This document shows, in pieces, positions 5,681 to 6,495 of a stretch of 6,495 bases of DNA. Source of the DNA: an uncultured Simplicispira sp. Lineage in GTDB: Bacteria > Pseudomonadota > Gammaproteobacteria > Burkholderiales > Burkholderiaceae_C. The notes under the pieces are model-generated. The model ran no database searches and was not told the origin of the DNA. It saw only the letters and a list, made by a program, of their open reading frames with translations. The stretch covers positions 1 to 6,495 of the forward strand of contig CAIRYF010000021.1 of the NCBI GenBank assembly GCA_903882725.1, read 5' to 3'. A program made the position numbers and the translations under genes. Within the stretch, counting starts at the first letter, position 1, and every line of letters begins with the position of its first letter.

Positions 5681-6495
5681 CTATGAATTTTCCAGTTTAT
5701 CCGCAGCATCGGCGTCGGCATCTGCATCGGCCATGGCCTGCCATACCGCCAGCGCTTGTACCGTGGCACGCACGTCGTGTACCCGCAGCACGCGCGCGCC
5801 GCGCTCGGCGGCCAGCACGGCAGCGGCGACGCTGGGCAACAGGCGCTCGCCCACCGCCAGCCCCGTCACCGCGCCCAGCGACGATTTGCGCGACCAACCT
5901 GCCAGCAGCGGATAGCCCAAAGCCAGCAGCTCGCGCTGGCGCGCCAACAGGGCAAAGTTTTGCGCCACCGTTTTGCCAAAGCCAATGCCAGGATCGAGCA
6001 CTATTCTGGTCTTTTTGACCCCTAGCCCATGCAGTGCCTGCGCTTGTAGCTCTAAAAATAATAGCACTTTTGGCACCGTATCACCGGCCATCGGCGTGGT
6101 CTGCATGGTCTGCGGATCGCCGTGCATATGCATCAGGCAAACACCGCAGCGCGGGTGCTGTGCCACCACCTGCGCCGCGCCCGGCTGGCGCAGAGCCCAG
6201 ATGTCGTTGACGATGTCAGCACCGGCGTCCAGCGCCGCTTGCATCACCACGGATTTATAGGTATCGACCGACACTGGCACGCCCAAGCGCACGGCACCGC
6301 GCACGATGGGCAGCACCCGTGCCAGCTCTTCTTGCAGCGGCACGCGCGCACTGCCGGGGCGGGTCGATTCGCCGCCGATGTCAAGGATGTCGGCACCTTC
6401 ATGCAGCAACTGCTCGCAGTGGCGCAGGGCAGCAGCGCTAGAAAAATGACTGCCGCCGTCAGAAAACGAATCGGGCGTGGCGTTGACGATGCCCA
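5681..6495 (-). CDS. folP: Dihydropteroate synthase (start beyond right edge)
   Basis: FolP joins p-aminobenzoate to 6-hydroxymethyl-dihydropterin diphosphate in folate synthesis and is the sulfonamide target. The window holds 270 residues and probably lacks only about 10-20 at the N-terminus. Motifs in order are [17 protein letters not shown] at the edge, [50 protein letters not shown] (the LMHMxGxPxTMQ motif), [25 protein letters not shown] and [12 protein letters not shown]. The protein ends in the odd alternating tail [17 protein letters not shown], beyond the TIM barrel. The TAG stop (5683-5681) is 22 bp from the glmM start, giving the common folP-glmM operon; the promoter lies outside the window. 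There is no sign of damage; this is an ordinary chromosomal folP rather than a sul resistance gene. Confidence 0.96.
   Translation of the reverse strand, partial: GIVNATPDSFSDGGSHFSSAAALRHCEQLLHEGADILDIGGESTRPGSARVPLQEELARVLPIVRGAVRLGVPVSVDTYKSVVMQAALDAGADIVNDIWALRQPGAAQVVAQHPRCGVCLMHMHGDPQTMQTTPMAGDTVPKVLLFLELQAQALHGLGVKKTRIVLDPGIGFGKTVAQNFALLARQRELLALGYPLLAGWSRKSSLGAVTGLAVGERLLPSVAAAVLAAERGARVLRVHDVRATVQALAVWQAMADADADADAADKLENS
5700..5735. repeat. Imperfect hexanucleotide repeat inside folP
   Basis: Units resembling GCATCG (GCATCG, GCGTCG, GCATCT, GCATCG) run in tandem near the 3' end of folP and encode the Ala-Asp alternating tail on the minus strand. The six-base unit keeps the frame if copies are gained or lost. 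Confidence 0.5.

Noticed and set aside
5659..5769. N-terminal extension of GlmM overlapping folP
   Set aside because: GlmM family proteins start at the [10 protein letters not shown] segment; the extra 37 residues are out-of-frame folP sequence.
5308..6018. Long plus-strand frame of 236 codons opposite folP and glmM
   Set aside because: It spans the opposite strand of two certain genes and their junction. The product is Arg/Ala/Pro-rich with no recognisable domain, as expected of an antisense frame in GC-rich coding DNA.

Overview
The window looks like an ordinary chromosomal segment of a betaproteobacterium, most likely Burkholderiales and plausibly Comamonadaceae. That placement rests on protein character and is inference: an RlhA-type U32 protein, a Psd close to the enterobacterial form, an HPP-CBS fusion, a second-type IF-1 with a C-terminal tail, and a 445-residue GlmM behind FolP. 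Every complete gene is intact, and I see no insertion sequence, integrase, CRISPR array or toxin module.

Layout from the left. The minus strand carries the N-terminal part of the 23S rRNA hydroxylase gene rlhA, cut by the left edge. A 157-bp AT-richer divergent region follows, holding several dyads, and leads to a small plus-strand gene for an unrecognised 66-residue protein. That gene ends 6 bp from the convergent psd gene (phosphatidylserine decarboxylase). Beyond psd a 150-bp divergent region separates it from a plus-strand gene for an HPP membrane protein with two CBS domains. A 236-bp leader region then precedes infA (initiation factor IF-1), followed by tRNA-Pro(TGG) with a clear intrinsic terminator.

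The right half is a minus-strand block read leftward: folP (dihydropteroate synthase, start beyond the right edge), glmM (phosphoglucosamine mutase) 22 bp behind it, and after 90 bp a small SSB-like OB-fold protein that ends facing the tRNA terminator. folP-glmM is a classic pairing of folate and cell-wall precursor synthesis. Much of the window serves core functions: ribosome modification, translation initiation, a tRNA, phospholipid, folate and peptidoglycan precursors.

No clearly new multigene system is visible. The points worth a second look are regulatory: an 18-bp perfect dyad filling a 19-bp promoter spacer upstream of rlhA (MerR-like geometry), a hairpin between the Shine-Dalgarno and the start codon of the 66-residue gene, and a long structured, stop-free infA leader whose candidate promoter overlaps the stop codon of the upstream gene.
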